Below, piece by piece: positions 1 through 6,130 of a DNA stretch of 6,130 bases. Origin of the DNA: Gammaproteobacteria bacterium. GTDB lineage: Bacteria; Pseudomonadota; Gammaproteobacteria; Steroidobacterales; Woeseiaceae. The DNA is taken from assembly GCA_029881015.1 (NCBI GenBank), contig JAOUNK010000207.1, positions 1 through 6,130 on the forward strand, in the 5' to 3' direction. The notes below the pieces were generated by a model. The model made no database searches and was not told the DNA's origin. It worked only from the letters and a program-made list of their open reading frames with translations. The first letter of the stretch is position 1. Each line of letters opens with the position of its first letter. The translations under genes were made by a program, and so were the position numbers.

Positions 1-1
1 G

Positions 2-619
2 TGGTTCGCCGGCCTCGGTCCGGAAGGTTCCGGCGGCACCGCGCAGTTCTCAGTCTCTGGGCATGTCGAAAGGCCTGGCAACTACGAGTTGCCGATGGGC
101 ATTCCCTTCAAGACGCTCCTCGACGATATCTGCGGTGGAGTTTGGAAAGGTCGCAAGCTGAAGGCCGTCATTCCCGGCGGCTCGTCGTGCAAGGTTCTGC
201 CGGCGGACGCCATCATGAAATGCACCATGGATTACAGTTCGTTGCAGCAGGCAGGATCGTCATTCGGCACCGGCGCGGTCATGGTGATGGACGATACGAC
301 TTGCATGGTCAGGGTCCTGCGCCGCATTTCGCGTTTCTACATGGCCGAGTCCTGCGGGCAGTGCACGCCCTGCCGGGAAGGGACCGGCTGGCTGTACCGC
401 ATGCTCACGCGCATTGTGGAAGGCAAGGGCGAGGAAGACGATCTTCAGAAACTGGTCGACGTTGCCAACAAGATTGAAGGGCACACGATCTGCGCACTCG
501 GTGATGCCGCTGCGTGGCCCGTGCAGAGTTTCCTGAATCATTTCTACCACGAATTTGAATACATGGTTCGCAATAAGGGACGCAGCATCGTCGATGTTGC
601 CGCGGATGCGGCGGCGTAA
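2..619 (+). CDS. nuoF: NADH-quinone oxidoreductase subunit F (complex I 51-kDa-type subunit), 3' part
   Basis: This is the C-terminal 205 residues of NuoF, open at the left edge of the window. The family is usually about 420-445 residues, so roughly half is missing, including the NADH- and FMN-binding Rossmann-like part. NuoF oxidises NADH in the cytoplasmic arm of complex I and passes electrons from FMN to cluster N3. Visible first is the end of the flavoprotein domain running into the SLBB domain (FSVSGHVERPGNYELP, residues 16-31 of the fragment). The C-terminal helical domain follows. It carries the N3 [4Fe-4S] ligands in ESCGQCTPCREG (C118, C121, C124) and the fourth ligand in HTICALGD (C164), about 40 residues later as usual. 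The reading frame begins at base 2, and the TAA stop is 5 bases before nuoG. An in-frame ATG at 89 is internal and is not the true start. Identification is secure. Confidence 0.97.
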   Translation, partial: WFAGLGPEGSGGTAQFSVSGHVERPGNYELPMGIPFKTLLDDICGGVWKGRKLKAVIPGGSSCKVLPADAIMKCTMDYSSLQQAGSSFGTGAVMVMDDTTCMVRVLRRISRFYMAESCGQCTPCREGTGWLYRMLTRIVEGKGEEDDLQKLVDVANKIEGHTICALGDAAAWPVQSFLNHFYHEFEYMVRNKGRSIVDVAADAAA

Positions 620-624
620 CAGCA

Positions 625-2688
625 ATGAGTAATGACATCGTAAACATAGAGGTCGATGGCAAGCCGGTCGAAGCGCGCCCGGGGCAGATGGTCATCGAGG
701 TCACCGACAGAATCGGTGCCTACGTGCCGCGCTTCTGTTACCACGAGAAGCTCAGCGTAGCGGCGAACTGCCGCATGTGTCTCGTTGACATCGAGGGTGC
801 TCCCAAGCCTATCCCGGCTTGCGCGCAGCCCGTAAACGAGGGCATGAAGATCTTTACGAAATCGCCGCGCGCCATTGCCGCGCAAAAAGCGACGATGGAA
901 TTCCTGCTGATCAATCATCCACTGGATTGCCCCATCTGCGATCAGGGCGGCGAGTGTGAGCTACAGGACCTCGCGATGGGGTATGGACGCGATGTGTCTC
1001 GTTACAACGACGGCAAGCGCGTCGTGAAAGACAAGAACATCGGGCCGCTCGTCTCCACGGACATGACCCGGTGTATTCACTGTACCCGTTGCGTACGTTT
1101 TGGTGAGGAGATCCAGGGCAAACCGCAGCTCGGCACGACATTGCGTGGGGAGAACGTCGTTATCTCCACCTACGTCGAACAGAATATTGACCATGAGCTG
1201 TCCGCGAACATCATCGATCTTTGTCCGGTCGGCGCGCTCAACAACAAGCCCTACCGCTACAGCGCACGTGCCTGGGAGATGGTCCAGCGCGCCACGGTTG
1301 CCCCGCACGACTGCGTCGGATCGAATATCTATACACACGTTCTGCGCGGCACGATCAAACGCATAGTGCCTCGCACGAACGAAGCCATCAACGAGTCGTG
1401 GATTGCCGATCGCGACCGCTTCAGTTACGAGGCCATTTACTCACCGGATCGCCTTGTCAAACCGCGTATCAAGGAGAGCGGCGAGTGGCGCGATCTTGAA
1501 TGGGAGGATGCGCTTGAGTTTGCCGCCAATGCGCTAAAGGGCGCGAGCGAGCCTGGTCTTATCGCCTCGCCGAGTTCGACAGTCGAAGAGGGTCACTTGT
1601 TGGCGCGGCTGGCGCAACATCTTGGAACCGCGAACCTCGATCACCGGATTGAGCGCAGGGACTTCTCGGACCAGGAGAACGATCCGCTATTCCCGTGGCT
1701 CGGTTGCGATATCGCCGATATCGAAAAGCAGGACGCGATCGTCGTGATCGGCTCCAATATCCGCCAGGAAGCGCCGATTCTTGCGCACCGGGTTCGCAAG
1801 GCGGCCCTTGCCGGTGCCAGCGTGAGTTTCGTGAACAGCAGGAAGCACGAGTATTTCTTCGACATCGATAACTACGTCTCCGGTGCCGGGCTGGTAGAGC
1901 TGTTGTCGGGGAACCAGATCGATTCGATCGTTGACGCGCTCACGAAGGCCGAGAACGCACTGGTCGTGCTTGGCAATATTGCCGGGCGGCATCGTGCTTT
2001 CAGCGCGGTTCGCTCGCTCGCTGCAGGCATCGCTGCCAGGACAGGCGCGAAGTTCGGTACGCTCTCACCCGGTGCGAACAGCGCCGGCCTGAGCCTCGCG
2101 GGCGTGTTGCCTCAGCGCGGCAACGGCCTGCATGCCGGCGCGATGCTCGACAAGGGTCTGGACGCCGTACTGCTCCTGAACGTCGAGCCGGACGCCGATC
2201 TGCACGCGGTCGACGACGCCGTCAGCAAGCTTGCGAAACAGAAGTTCGTTGTCGCGCTGACGCCTTTCGTGTCGGACGCATTGCTTGAAGCCGCGGATCT
2301 GCTACTGCCCATCGGTACGTTTGCCGAGACATCGGGCACCTTTGTGAATGTCGAGGGCACCTGGCAGAGCTTTGGCGGGGTGGCAAACCCCGTTGGTGAG
2401 TCGCGGCCGGCGTGGAAGGTACTCAGGGTGCTCGGCAACCTCGTGGGCGCAGAAGGATTCGACTACGTTACGAGCGAGGACGTACTGGCCGAGTGCAGAG
2501 GCGCGGTTGGCAAGGTCTCACCCGAGTCGTTCTCCGGCGCGGCAGGTAGCCAGGTTCTTGCGGGCGCCGACAATCCCGCCGATGAGATCGACACACCGCT
2601 GTACTCGGTCGATGGCCTCGTGCGCCGGGCAAAGGCACTGCAGCTCACACCAGGGGCACGGCGTGCGGCCAGTGAGGGAGGCGACTGA
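625..2688 (+). CDS. nuoG: NADH-quinone oxidoreductase subunit G (complex I 75-kDa-type subunit)
   Basis: NuoG is the 687-residue iron-sulfur subunit that carries electrons from NuoF toward NuoI in the peripheral arm. The N-terminal ferredoxin-like domain has the N1b [2Fe-2S] ligands C38, C49, C52 and C66. Next comes the His-Cys cluster N5 with H98, C102, C105 and C111 (HPLDCPICDQGGEC). Cluster N4 follows with C150, C153, C156 and C200 (CIHCTRC, then DLCPVGAL). From about residue 218 to 620 lies the molybdopterin-oxidoreductase fold, which in this family is structural and holds no cofactor. A conserved tail (VDGLVRRAKALQLT, 662-675) ends the protein. Length matches mitochondrial-type NuoG, well short of the ~900-residue enteric form. 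The ligands for the extra cluster N7 are missing; only C230 remains. The ATG at 625 is chosen because the next in-frame ATG (residue 22) would cut into the ferredoxin domain; its ribosome site is weak. The stop overlaps the nuoH start by one base. Confidence 0.97.
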   Translation: MSNDIVNIEVDGKPVEARPGQMVIEVTDRIGAYVPRFCYHEKLSVAANCRMCLVDIEGAPKPIPACAQPVNEGMKIFTKSPRAIAAQKATMEFLLINHPLDCPICDQGGECELQDLAMGYGRDVSRYNDGKRVVKDKNIGPLVSTDMTRCIHCTRCVRFGEEIQGKPQLGTTLRGENVVISTYVEQNIDHELSANIIDLCPVGALNNKPYRYSARAWEMVQRATVAPHDCVGSNIYTHVLRGTIKRIVPRTNEAINESWIADRDRFSYEAIYSPDRLVKPRIKESGEWRDLEWEDALEFAANALKGASEPGLIASPSSTVEEGHLLARLAQHLGTANLDHRIERRDFSDQENDPLFPWLGCDIADIEKQDAIVVIGSNIRQEAPILAHRVRKAALAGASVSFVNSRKHEYFFDIDNYVSGAGLVELLSGNQIDSIVDALTKAENALVVLGNIAGRHRAFSAVRSLAAGIAARTGAKFGTLSPGANSAGLSLAGVLPQRGNGLHAGAMLDKGLDAVLLLNVEPDADLHAVDDAVSKLAKQKFVVALTPFVSDALLEAADLLLPIGTFAETSGTFVNVEGTWQSFGGVANPVGESRPAWKVLRVLGNLVGAEGFDYVTSEDVLAECRGAVGKVSPESFSGAAGSQVLAGADNPADEIDTPLYSVDGLVRRAKALQLTPGARRAASEGGD
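2674..2681 (+). promoter_or_regulatory. Ribosome binding site of nuoH
   Basis: GAGGGAGG lies inside the last codons of nuoG, six bases before the nuoH ATG at 2688. It is a strong Shine-Dalgarno match and supports that start. Because the stop and start overlap as TGATG, translational coupling between nuoG and nuoH is likely (inference). Confidence 0.75.
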
Positions 2689-3797
2689 TGCCGGACTTCG
2701 TCACCAACATGATCGATGCATCTGTCGCGTGGTGGCTCGCGCTGCCGGGCGTCGTGCAGTATCTCGGCACGACGCTGTTCAAGATCCTGATCGTCACCGT
2801 TGCTGTCATTCTTTGTGTGGCGTTCTCCACGTACTTCGAACGCAAGGTCATCGGCAGCATGCAGGCGCGCGTTGGCCCGAACAGGGTTGGCCCATGGGGT
2901 CTGCTGCAACCGTTTGCCGACGTCTTCAAGCTCCTGTTCAAGGAAGTCATCGTCCCGTCGCAATCGAGCAAGTTCATTTTCATCATCGCGCCGTTGCTCT
3001 CGCTAACGCCGGCACTGGCCGCGTGGGCTGTCATCCCGATGAACAACTGGTTTGTCATCGCGGACATCAATGCCGGTCTGCTGTACGTCCTCGCGCTGAC
3101 CTCGGTAGGCGTTTACGGTGTCATCCTCGCGGGCTGGGCAACCAACTCGAAGTACGCGCTGCTTGGCGCCATGCGCTCGGCGGCGCAGATCGTGGCCTAC
3201 GAAATCGCCATGGGCTTTGCGCTCGTTGGCGTCCTGATGGCGGCCGGCAGCCTGAATATTGGCGAGATCGTCACTGCACAGGCGGGTGGCTTCAGCCAGT
3301 GGTTCCTGTGGCCGTTGCTTCCGCTGTTCGTGGTCTACTGGATCGCCGGTGTCGCCGAGACGAACCGCGCGCCCTTCGACGTTGCTGAGGGTGAGTCGGA
3401 AATCGTCGCCGGTTTCCACGTCGAGTATTCGGGCGTGGCCTTCGCGCTGTTCTTCCTGGCTGAATACGCCAACATGATTCTGATCTCCACGCTGACGGCC
3501 GTGTTCTTCCTCGGAGGCTGGGCATCGCCGCTCGAAGGGCTTGCGATATTCGAGCCCTATCATGACTTGACCGCGATCGGGTGGTTCTTTGGCGGTGGCT
3601 TCCCGTGGCTGTTTATCAAGATGGCGTTCTTCATGTATGTCTTCTTCTGGCTGCGCGCGACGTTCCCGCGCTACCGTTATGACCAGATCATGCGGCTGGG
3701 CTGGAAAGTTTTTATTCCCGTGACGATCGTGTGGATTGCCGTCGAAGGTGCGATGGCCTGGTTCCATTTCGGTCCATGGTCAAACCTGGGCGCATAA
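2688..3797 (+). CDS. nuoH: NADH-quinone oxidoreductase subunit H (ND1-type membrane subunit)
   Basis: NuoH is the 369-residue membrane subunit that docks the peripheral arm and forms much of the quinone chamber, where electron transfer is coupled to proton pumping. The family has eight transmembrane helices, and hydrophobic stretches fit this along the protein, starting near residues 30-47. Family signatures are present: ERKVIGSMQARVGPNRVGP (51-69), with the following cytoplasmic loop to about 86; AETNRAPFDVAEGESEIVAG (223-242), with the conserved acidic residues E234, E236 and E238; and WLRATFPRYRYDQ (321-333). No key residue appears changed and the length is somewhat above the ~325 residues of enteric NuoH, mainly at the N-terminus and in loops. 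The ATG overlaps the nuoG stop by one base and has a strong Shine-Dalgarno six bases upstream. The TAA stop is 4 bases before nuoI. Confidence 0.97.
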   Translation: MPDFVTNMIDASVAWWLALPGVVQYLGTTLFKILIVTVAVILCVAFSTYFERKVIGSMQARVGPNRVGPWGLLQPFADVFKLLFKEVIVPSQSSKFIFIIAPLLSLTPALAAWAVIPMNNWFVIADINAGLLYVLALTSVGVYGVILAGWATNSKYALLGAMRSAAQIVAYEIAMGFALVGVLMAAGSLNIGEIVTAQAGGFSQWFLWPLLPLFVVYWIAGVAETNRAPFDVAEGESEIVAGFHVEYSGVAFALFFLAEYANMILISTLTAVFFLGGWASPLEGLAIFEPYHDLTAIGWFFGGGFPWLFIKMAFFMYVFFWLRATFPRYRYDQIMRLGWKVFIPVTIVWIAVEGAMAWFHFGPWSNLGA

Positions 3798-3801
3798 ATC
3801 G

Positions 3802-4290
3802 ATGAATCAGCTCTTCAGTTACATCAAGACATTCGCCCTTTGGGAGTTGCTCAAGGGCCTCTCGGTGACCCAGCGCAACTGGTTCCGCAAGAGCGTCACG
3901 CTGGAATATCCCGAGGAAAAGACGCCCCAGTCGCATCGTTTCCGCGGGCTGCATGCCCTGCGCCGCTATCCGAATGGCGAAGAGCGTTGCATCGCCTGCA
4001 AGCTGTGCGAGGCGGTGTGCCCGGCGTTGGCGATAACGATCGAGTCCGGTGTGGGCGATGACGGTACGCGTCGCACCTCACGCTATGACATCGATCTGTT
4101 CAAGTGCATTTATTGTGGCTTCTGTGAAGAAGCCTGTCCGGTCGATGCGATCGTCGAAACGCGTATTCATGAGTACCACATGGAAGCACCGGGCGAGAAC
4201 ATCATGACCAAAGACAAGTTGCTGGCGATTGGCGAGAAATATGATGCGATGATCTCGGCCGACAAAGCAGCCGACGCGAAGTATCGGTAG
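3802..4290 (+). CDS. nuoI: NADH-quinone oxidoreductase subunit I (TYKY-type 2x[4Fe-4S] ferredoxin subunit)
   Basis: NuoI carries the two tetranuclear clusters N6a and N6b that link NuoG to the terminal cluster and the quinone site at the membrane interface. The 162-residue protein has two ferredoxin motifs, CIACKLCEAVCP (C63, C66, C69, C73) and CIYCGFCEEACP (C102, C105, C108, C112). All eight ligands are present. In two-cluster ferredoxin folds the last Cys of each motif normally serves the other cluster. The preceding segment RFRGLHALRRYPNGEERC (46-63) is typical of the proteobacterial and mitochondrial form. The start at 3802 gives MNQLFSYIKTF, an N-terminus of normal length. An in-frame ATG at 3736 would overlap nuoH by 62 bases and add a 22-residue stretch unlike the family, so it is rejected. 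No good Shine-Dalgarno precedes 3802, so reinitiation by ribosomes finishing nuoH four bases upstream is plausible. Confidence 0.97.
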   Translation: MNQLFSYIKTFALWELLKGLSVTQRNWFRKSVTLEYPEEKTPQSHRFRGLHALRRYPNGEERCIACKLCEAVCPALAITIESGVGDDGTRRTSRYDIDLFKCIYCGFCEEACPVDAIVETRIHEYHMEAPGENIMTKDKLLAIGEKYDAMISADKAADAKYR

Positions 4291-4292
4291 GG
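4288..4292 (+). promoter_or_regulatory. Ribosome binding site of nuoJ, favours the start at 4301
   Basis: TAGGG, overlapping the nuoI stop codon, sits 8 bases before the ATG at 4301 and 11 before the ATG at 4304. The spacing favours the first of the two adjacent start codons. The match is modest. Confidence 0.5.
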
Positions 4293-4300
4293 CGCTTACG

Positions 4301-4906
4301 ATGATGTTGCATTCCATATTGTTCTACGTTTTTGCGGCCATCATGTTCGGTGCAGCGCTGGGCGTGATCCTGTCACGCAACCCGGTGCATTCCGTCATGT
4401 TTCTCGTCTTCACGTTCTTCAACGCGGCCATTCTCTGGTTGTTGGCGGAGGCAGAGTTCCTCGCGATCGTGCTGGTGCTCGTCTATGTCGGCGCCGTCAT
4501 GGTCCTGTTCCTGTTCGTGGTCATGATGCTCGACGTCAACGTCGAGGCGGCGAGGCGGGGGCTGACTCGTTACGCGCCGCTCGGTATCGCGCTGGCACTC
4601 GTCATGGCGATCGAACTGATCAATGTGATCTGGCTTCGCAGCCAGGGGCAGGATGCGATAACCGAGTTCGCGGTGACACCGGAGGGCTACAGTAATACCA
4701 AGGCGCTGGGGTCTGTGCTGTACACGGAACATGTCTATGCGTTCGAGATTGCGGCTGTGATCTTGCTGTTGGCCATCATCGCGGCCATTACGTTGACGAT
4801 GCGTAAGCGCCCTGGCCTGAAGGTACAGAACATAGCGAAGCAGGTCGCGGTCAAGGCAAAAGATCGCGTCCGCGTGGTCAAGATGGACGCGGAGAAGAGA
4901 CAATGA
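4301..4906 (+). CDS. nuoJ: NADH-quinone oxidoreductase subunit J (ND6-type membrane subunit)
   Basis: NuoJ is a 201-residue membrane subunit at the junction between NuoH and the antiporter-like subunits. It belongs to the central chain that relays conformational and proton movement. Five transmembrane helices are expected and the hydropathy fits: about 5-24, 30-49, 53-77, 91-111 and 146-166. The signature third helix VYVGAVMVLFLFVVMML (61-77) is present; in the family it contains the flexible bulge implicated in coupling. After the last helix comes a basic tail of about 35 residues (from MRKR at 167), ending DRVRVVKMDAEKRQ. That tail is usual in beta- and gammaproteobacterial NuoJ, as I recall the family. 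Two ATG codons stand in tandem at 4301 and 4304; the first is preferred by ribosome-site spacing. The gene starts 10 bases after nuoI, the widest gap in the window, and its stop overlaps the nuoK start by 4 bases (ATGA). Confidence 0.96.
   Translation: MMLHSILFYVFAAIMFGAALGVILSRNPVHSVMFLVFTFFNAAILWLLAEAEFLAIVLVLVYVGAVMVLFLFVVMMLDVNVEAARRGLTRYAPLGIALALVMAIELINVIWLRSQGQDAITEFAVTPEGYSNTKALGSVLYTEHVYAFEIAAVILLLAIIAAITLTMRKRPGLKVQNIAKQVAVKAKDRVRVVKMDAEKRQ
4891..4894 (+). promoter_or_regulatory. Ribosome binding site of nuoK
   Basis: GGAG, followed by AAGAG, lies in the final codons of nuoJ, 8 bases before the nuoK ATG at 4903. It supports this start, which also gives the normal NuoK length. Confidence 0.6.
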
Positions 4907-5208
4907 TCGGGCTCGAGCACTACCTGACAGTTGCCGCAATGCTGTTCGTCCTGAGCTTCGTGGGCATCATTATCAATCGCAAGAACCTGATCCTGCTGCT
5001 CATGTGCATCGAGCTCATGCTGTTGGCGGTCAACACCAACTTCATCGCATTTTCCCGCTTCCTCGGGGACGACACCGGGCAGGTGTTCGTGTTCTTTATT
5101 CTTACCGTAGCCGCCGCAGAGGCGGCGATCGGCCTCGCCATTCTCGTTGTGCTGTTCCGCAATCGGCGCTCCATTGCCGTGCAGGAACTCAATACGCTCA
5201 AGGGTTGA
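4903..5208 (+). CDS. nuoK: NADH-quinone oxidoreductase subunit K (ND4L-type membrane subunit)
   Basis: NuoK is a small 101-residue membrane subunit, the normal family length, with three transmembrane helices (about 6-24, 28-50 and 60-85). It forms part of the proton-translocating chain between NuoH/NuoJ and the antiporter-like subunits. The two membrane-buried glutamates essential in the family are present: E37 in LLLMCIELMLLAVN and E73 in LTVAAAEAAIGLAI, matching E. coli Glu36 and Glu72. The ATG overlaps the nuoJ stop as ATGA, a classic coupled junction, and the TGA stop lies one base before the nuoL start codon. Nothing unusual is seen. Confidence 0.97.
   Translation: MIGLEHYLTVAAMLFVLSFVGIIINRKNLILLLMCIELMLLAVNTNFIAFSRFLGDDTGQVFVFFILTVAAAEAAIGLAILVVLFRNRRSIAVQELNTLKG
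5200..5204 (+). promoter_or_regulatory. Ribosome binding site of nuoL
   Basis: AAGGG at the end of nuoK is 5 bases before the nuoL ATG at 5210. It supports that start, and the start itself follows the nuoK TGA by a single base. Confidence 0.6.
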
Positions 5209-5209
5209 T

Positions 5210-6130
5210 ATGTACAGCTATTACCTGACAATCGTATTGGCACCGCTCGCGGCAGCGATCATTGCCGGTCTCGCCGGTAAGCAGATCGGCCGTGCCGGCG
5301 CGCACTGGGTTACGATTCTCGGCGTTGGCGTCTCCTGCGCGCTGTCCCTGCTGGTTCTCAAGAACATGTACTGGGGCGGGGCGGGTCCTGAAAATATCAG
5401 TGTCTACACGTGGGCCGTGACAGACGGTTTGCGTATGGAGGTCGGCTTCCTTGTCGATCGCCTGACGGCACTCATGATGTGCGTCGTAACTTTCGTTTCG
5501 TTGGCGGTGCATATCTACACAATCGGCTACATGCACGAGGACCCTGGCTACCAGCGCTTCTTCAGCTACATCTCCTTGTTCACGTTCTCGATGCTGATGC
5601 TCGTGATGTCCAACAACTTCCTGCAGCTCTTCTTCGGCTGGGAAGCGGTTGGTTTGGTTTCCTATCTGCTCATTGGCTTCTGGTTCAAGAGAGAGTCGGC
5701 GATTTTCGCCAACCTCAAAGCCTTCCTCGTCAACCGCGTCGGTGACTTCGGTTTCATCCTCGGCATCGCCGGTGTTGTCATGTTTACCGGTTCGCTGGAC
5801 TACGCAACCGTATTCGGCGCTGCGGAGTCGGTGGCCGGGCAGACGATTGAGATAATGCCGGGCAGTCCGTGGAATGCGATGACGGCCATTTGCATCATGC
5901 TGTTTATCGGCGCCATGGGTAAGTCGGCCCAGGCGCCCCTGCATGTCTGGCTGCCCGACTCGATGGAGGGCCCGACACCGATATCGGCACTGATTCACGC
6001 CGCCACAATGGTCACCGCGGGCATCTTCATGGTGGCGCGCATGTCGCCCCTGTTCGAACTGTCGACGGCTGCGCTCGGCTTCGTCATTATCATCGGTGCG
6101 ATAACGGCGTTCTTCATGGGCCTGCTCGGC
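5210..6130 (+). CDS. nuoL: NADH-quinone oxidoreductase subunit L (ND5-type antiporter-like subunit), 5' part
   Basis: NuoL is the distal antiporter-like proton-pumping subunit of complex I. The window holds the first 307 codons without a stop; the family is usually about 610-690 residues. The rest of the channel and the long lateral helix therefore lie beyond the right edge. The start MYSYYLTIVLAPLAAAIIAG is typical. Then come the ND5 N-terminal region (about 70-120) and the antiporter-like core. Key residues are visible: E145 in FFGWEAVGLVSYLLIGFW (E. coli Glu144), then NRVGDFGF (175-182), and K238 in GAMGKSAQAPLHVWLPDSM (E. coli Lys229). H263 lies in the following GPTPISALIHAATMVTAG signature (254-271; E. 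coli His254). The ATG follows the nuoK stop by one base. I translated this frame directly from the bases; it is uninterrupted to the final base. Identification is secure. Confidence 0.97.
   Translation, partial: MYSYYLTIVLAPLAAAIIAGLAGKQIGRAGAHWVTILGVGVSCALSLLVLKNMYWGGAGPENISVYTWAVTDGLRMEVGFLVDRLTALMMCVVTFVSLAVHIYTIGYMHEDPGYQRFFSYISLFTFSMLMLVMSNNFLQLFFGWEAVGLVSYLLIGFWFKRESAIFANLKAFLVNRVGDFGFILGIAGVVMFTGSLDYATVFGAAESVAGQTIEIMPGSPWNAMTAICIMLFIGAMGKSAQAPLHVWLPDSMEGPTPISALIHAATMVTAGIFMVARMSPLFELSTAALGFVIIIGAITAFFMGLLG

Noticed and set aside
1707..1723. Two copies of the palindrome CGATATCG separated by one base
   Set aside because: It encodes the repeated D-I of the NuoG segment CDIADIEK in frame. 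Too short and too easily explained by codons to count as a regulatory site.
2348..3388. 346-codon + strand open frame spanning the nuoG-nuoH junction
   Set aside because: It overlaps two securely identified genes in another frame. The translation is arginine- and cysteine-rich, low-complexity-like and matches nothing I know.
3003..3767. 254-codon open frame on the minus strand opposite nuoH
   Set aside because: It is a low-hydrophobicity, R/H/D-rich shadow of the nuoH reading frame, with no recognisable family, ribosome site or operon context.
3736..3801. Upstream in-frame ATG that would lengthen NuoI by 22 residues
   Set aside because: It would overlap nuoH by 62 bases, and the added residues do not resemble the NuoI N-terminus. 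The start at 3802 gives the normal length.
5110..5126. GCCGCC/GGCGGC inverted repeat with a 5-base loop, possible terminator
   Set aside because: It is inside nuoK over the codons around the essential E73, with no T-run after it. The alanine-rich coding sequence explains it.
5198..5998. 266-codon open frame on the minus strand opposite nuoL and the nuoK end
   Set aside because: It lies antisense to a conserved nuoL. Its translation is rich in R, H, Q and E with no domain I recognise, as expected for the mirror of GC-rich codons for a hydrophobic protein.
1..6130. Possibility of an undescribed system or inserted accessory gene
   Set aside because: All seven genes are complex I subunits in canonical order with gaps of at most 10 bases. 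There is no room for another gene, and no frame disruption or insertion is visible.

Overview
This window is the middle of a nuo operon, which encodes the proton-pumping NADH:quinone oxidoreductase (respiratory complex I, type I NADH dehydrogenase). All genes lie on the + strand in the canonical bacterial order: nuoF (3' part only), nuoG, nuoH, nuoI, nuoJ, nuoK and nuoL (5' part only). Coding sequence fills essentially the whole window. Junctions range from a 4-base overlap to a 10-base gap, so one polycistronic message is expected. No promoter, terminator, RNA gene, mobile element, CRISPR array or unrelated gene was found. The operon promoter and nuoA-E should lie upstream, and nuoM/nuoN downstream.

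Organism: the base composition is moderately GC-rich by eye. The gene order, the 162-residue NuoI, and a NuoG of only 687 residues that lacks the ligands for the extra N7 cluster all point to Pseudomonadota with the complex I type also seen in mitochondria. The enteric type, with its ~900-residue NuoG, does not fit. The C-terminal part of NuoF and the NuoH loop wording look most like non-enteric Gammaproteobacteria to me. That placement comes from memory of the families, not from a search.

Layout: 2-619 is NuoF, with the N3 cluster ligands next to the NADH/FMN site. 625-2688 is NuoG, with clusters N1b, N5 and N4 and a degenerate molybdopterin-oxidoreductase fold. 2688-3797 is NuoH, the membrane subunit at the quinone site. 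3802-4290 is NuoI, with N6a and N6b. 4301-4906 is NuoJ, 4903-5208 is NuoK, and 5210 to the window end is NuoL, an antiporter-like proton channel.

How they work together: electrons pass from NADH through FMN and N3 (NuoF) to N1b, N4 and N5 (NuoG), then to N6a and N6b (NuoI) and on to quinone bound near NuoH. The energy is relayed through NuoH, NuoJ and NuoK to the antiporter-like subunits including NuoL. Every cluster ligand and key membrane charge I could check is present, so the genes look intact and functional. I found no undescribed system; this is a conserved housekeeping region.
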